Positions 6,213 to 7,678 of a DNA stretch of 7,678 nucleotides are shown one piece after another. The first letter of the stretch is position 1. Each line of letters starts with the position of its first letter. The DNA is taken from contig JQOA01000245.1 in assembly GCA_000753945.1 (NCBI GenBank), positions 1-7,678 of the forward strand, given 5' to 3'. Below the pieces are notes generated by a model, which was given only the letters and a program-made list of their open reading frames with translations, was not told where the DNA came from and did no database searches. The position numbers and the translations under genes were made by a program. Source of the stretch: Smithella sp. D17. Its GTDB lineage: Bacteria; Desulfobacterota; Syntrophia; Syntrophales; Smithellaceae.

Positions 6213-6716
6213 GTGGGTTTTAAGGAAAAGGAAACGGTATTGATCGGGATAGACGACTACATGGCACTGTATTCTCCGTACATTAGTCCTGGGATAATCC
6301 TGGAGATCCGGAGGGATTGTCTGGATAAACCCCTGGTGATTGAGGCGGTATCCAGAAGGGTATTCCCCGCTCAAGGCTATCGGAAAGGAACCGCTCATGA
6401 GGAAGTCTGGCTGATCATCGAGAGAAGAAAGAAGGATGAAGGGGAATATGAACTCCGGTACTTCTTCAGTAATATGCCCCAGGACATGCCGGCTTTGGAG
6501 ATGGTTCGTCTCTTTCACGAACGGTTCTGGATTGAGCAGGGCTACCAGCAATTGAAGGAGGAACTGGGTCTGGATCACCATGAGGGCAGAAGCTGGACCG
6601 GCTGGCGACGGCATGTGCTGCTGGTCATGCTCGCTTTCGGTTATCTGACGCTCCAGCGCATACAGAAAAAAAACGCGAACAGCAGAACCTGTGGTATCGG
6701 AGAATGGGAAGGATAA
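6213..6716 (+). pseudogene. IS4/IS701-type transposase, C-terminal fragment
   Basis: Only the C-terminal part of a DDE transposase remains. EEVWLIIERR and LRYFFSNMP lead into LFHERFWIEQGYQQLK, which carries the R-x3-E-x6-K part of the IS4-superfamily YREK signature, with the catalytic Glu and a Phe in place of Tyr. ELGLDHHEGRSWTGWRRH follows. Roughly the first 200 or more residues, with both catalytic Asp, are absent, so it cannot transpose. GTG 6213 has AAGGAGA 7 nt upstream, so the fragment could still be translated; TTG 6207 is another possible start. After VLLVMLAFGYLTLQRI an eight-A run (6666-6673) precedes an atypical tail. Shifting frame at that run gives a tail ending at TGA about 6730, which may be the original C terminus. 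No inverted repeats or target duplication were found. Confidence 0.8.
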
Positions 6717-6734
6717 AAAGCAGCCTTTCCCAAT

Positions 6735-7081
6735 GAATCCATTTTCTTGATGGTGATGTTTGCCTCTACCGTAGCACAAGCAGAAGTAAATGAAGACTCT
6801 TTTACAGTCGCGCCCCTGGCCGGAGGGTATTTTTTTGAAGGTAATGAGAGCAGGGAAGACATATTTATTTTTAGTTTACGTACCGGTTACAATTTTACGG
6901 AAAATATAGGCATTGAAGGATACTTTCATTATGGAGCTTGAAGATATGACAAACGAGCCCTGGCAAAAAATAGCAGTTTACGGCATCGAAGGTATATACC
7001 ATTTCTTTCCGGAAAGCAGTTTTGTACCTTTTGTGGCAGTAGGCGTTGGAGCAAATCGTTATGGCTTAGGTGAAGGAACTA
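6735..7081 (+). pseudogene. OmpA-type outer-membrane beta-barrel protein, frameshifted and interrupted by the IS630 element
   Basis: In the frame of ATG 6747, SIFLMVMFASTVAQA is a signal-peptide core with an AQA cleavage site. The mature start FTVAPLAGGYFFEGNE and SLRTGYNFTENIGIEGYFHYG are typical of the barrel domain of deltaproteobacterial OmpA proteins. That frame stops at TGA 6939-6941. The homologous sequence continues in the +1 frame (EPWQKIAVYGIEGIYHFFPESSFVPFVAVGVGANRYGLGEG) up to the IS630 insertion at 7080. There is no normal start: the signal-peptide frame is open back only to a stop at 6711-6713 and lacks the usual ATG plus basic residues, probably because the transposase fragment abuts it. 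So there are at least three lesions: lost start, one frameshift and one insertion. In relatives a C-terminal OmpA peptidoglycan domain would follow. Confidence 0.8.
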
Positions 7082-7655
7082 TACATAGCGACATAAATAA
7101 TTGCGCATAGCATGCATTTGTGTTATCCTTGAGAAAATTCAAGGAGGCGAATACACAGCAACAGGGTTCACGCTGTGCCATGTGGATTCCTCCAGAAAAC
7201 TTGGATCCCGTGGTGTTGCACGCTCCTACTCGCAAACAGATGGCTATTTTTGGTGCAGTTTGTCCGGCCGATGGTCGAATGGTGACGATACCAGCAGAAA
7301 CCTTCGACACGCAAAGTTTTCAAGTCTTCTTGAGTCATTTGTTGCGCCGGAGACGTCATGGATGCAAGATGGTGGTGGTACTCGACAATGCCCGTTGGCA
7401 TCATGCACGAGCCCTGCGCTGTTGATGGCTCAGCAAACATCGTCGTGTCTTGCGGCTGGATTTCCTGCCACCCTACAGTCCCGACCTGAACCCGGTGGAA
7501 CGGGTTTGGAAATTGACCCGCCGTCTGTGCACGCACAATGTCTATTTCCAGACTCTTCAGAAGCTGGTTACTGTTATTCGAATACAATTTGCAAAGTGGT
7601 TCCAACCCCATCTCCAGTTGAGCCGATTATGCATAATTATTTAAGACGCTATGTA
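7082..7655 (+). mobile_element. Defective IS630-family element, internally deleted, both ends intact
   Basis: Terminal inverted repeats were found by eye: the left end 7082-7102 starts TACATAGCG and ends TAAATAATT, and the right end 7635-7655 is its reverse complement at 19 of 21 positions. A TA flanks each side (7080-7081 and 7656-7657), the target duplication expected of IS630/Tc1-mariner elements. The element is 574 bp, whereas IS630 members are usually about 1-1.2 kb, so the 5' half is missing although the left terminus is kept. The right repeat overlaps the transposase stop codon. It interrupts an OmpA-type barrel gene. It could be mobilised only by a related transposase elsewhere. Confidence 0.85.
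7120..7644 (+). pseudogene. IS630-family transposase, 5'-deleted and with an in-frame stop
   Basis: The DDE catalytic half is recognisable: QQQGSRCAMWIPPE, LHAPTRKQMAIFGAV, VVVLDNARWHHA (second Asp), FLPPYSPDLNPVERVWKLTRRL (catalytic Glu) and THNVYFQTL. The N-terminal helix-turn-helix half is absent. The residue expected to be the first catalytic Asp (as in DEAHFQQQGS of relatives) is Lys in FKEANTQQQGS, or lies at a deletion junction. A TGA at 7423-7425 breaks the frame between RALRC and WLSKHRRVLRL, and the same frame continues to TAA 7642-7644 inside the right inverted repeat. It cannot make an active transposase. GTG 7120 is only the first in-frame start, not a native one. Confidence 0.85.
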
Positions 7656-7678
7656 TAATAATGGTTCTACTTCGTCAC
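7656..7678 (+). pseudogene. Continuation of the OmpA-type barrel gene beyond the IS630 element
   Basis: If the element and one TA copy are removed, GGTGAAGGAACT joins AATAATGGTTCTACTTCG in the same frame and reads GEGTNNGSTSS, a plausible polar loop or turn of a beta-barrel. This supports the element boundaries and shows that the interrupted gene runs past the window. Only 21 bp after the TA are visible. Confidence 0.55.

Noticed and set aside
6192..6779. A 195-codon open frame on the minus strand.
   Set aside because: Antisense to the IS701-type transposase fragment, with no recognisable domain and a start inside the porin signal-peptide region.
7423..7425. In-frame TGA read as selenocysteine.
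   Set aside because: The gene is already a 5'-deleted transposase remnant, no Sec insertion hairpin is evident, and IS630 transposases are not selenoproteins.
7168..7611. A 147-codon open frame on the minus strand inside the IS630 element.
   Set aside because: Mirror of the transposase catalytic region; no family resemblance.
1..7678. CRISPR array, complete defence island or toxin-antitoxin pair.
   Set aside because: No regularly spaced repeats and no Cas, nuclease, methyltransferase or toxin-antitoxin pair found; the repeats seen are a dispersed pair and one 13-bp tandem.

Overview
The window looks like part of the genome of a Gram-negative, probably anaerobic deltaproteobacterium (Desulfobacterota; the style recalls Syntrophus, Smithella or Geobacter relatives). 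This is inference from protein style. The two outer-membrane protein pieces, at the left edge and at 6.7-7.1 kb, have wording typical of OmpA-family porins of that group (GGYFFEGN, YHFFPES, FDTGKAIIKPKYH). A degradative-type thiolase, a TetR regulator, a WYL-type domain and a UPF0149/SEC-C protein also fit. All convincing genes are on the + strand.

Layout. (1) 1-1023: the 3' part of a gene encoding an OmpA-type peptidoglycan-binding domain fused to about 200 extra residues. These residues carry a His...Asn-Cys pattern like the circularly permuted papain fold (LRAT/PPPDE/DUF4105 type). (2) 1024-1450: no gene. It holds an 83-bp repeat copy, a promoter-like site overlapped by a nearly perfect 50-bp palindrome, and a long leader with two hairpins. 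(3) 1451-2383: a thiolase cut off at residue 310, followed by about 120 bp of coding-like debris. (4) 2564-3286: a TetR-family regulator whose last codons run into a second copy of the 83-bp repeat. A strong terminator follows, then a near-consensus promoter. (5) 3481-4941: an intact cationic amino acid/APC permease. (6) 5087-6177: a two-gene operon, made of an orphan WYL C-terminal-type domain and a UPF0149 (YecA-like) protein with a C-terminal SEC-C zinc motif. (7) 6213-7678: a graveyard. It contains a 5'-truncated IS4/IS701-type transposase and a frameshifted OmpA-type beta-barrel gene. The barrel gene is interrupted by a 574-bp internally deleted IS630-family element that keeps both terminal inverted repeats and a TA duplication.

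How the parts relate. The permease is a self-contained unit with its own promoter. The WYL-like and UPF0149 genes are translationally adjacent (2-nt gap). The thiolase/TetR block is flanked by direct copies of the same repeat and is visibly richer in G+C than the first gene, so it may have arrived or been rearranged as a block. The thiolase lacks its C-terminal catalytic His and Cys, so the surviving TetR may have lost its metabolic target.

I do not see a complete, clearly new multi-gene system such as defence, CRISPR or a toxin-antitoxin pair. The most distinctive items are the OmpA/permuted-papain-like fusion, the palindrome over a promoter, the dispersed 83-bp repeat, and the internally deleted IS630 element whose removal rejoins the host reading frame.
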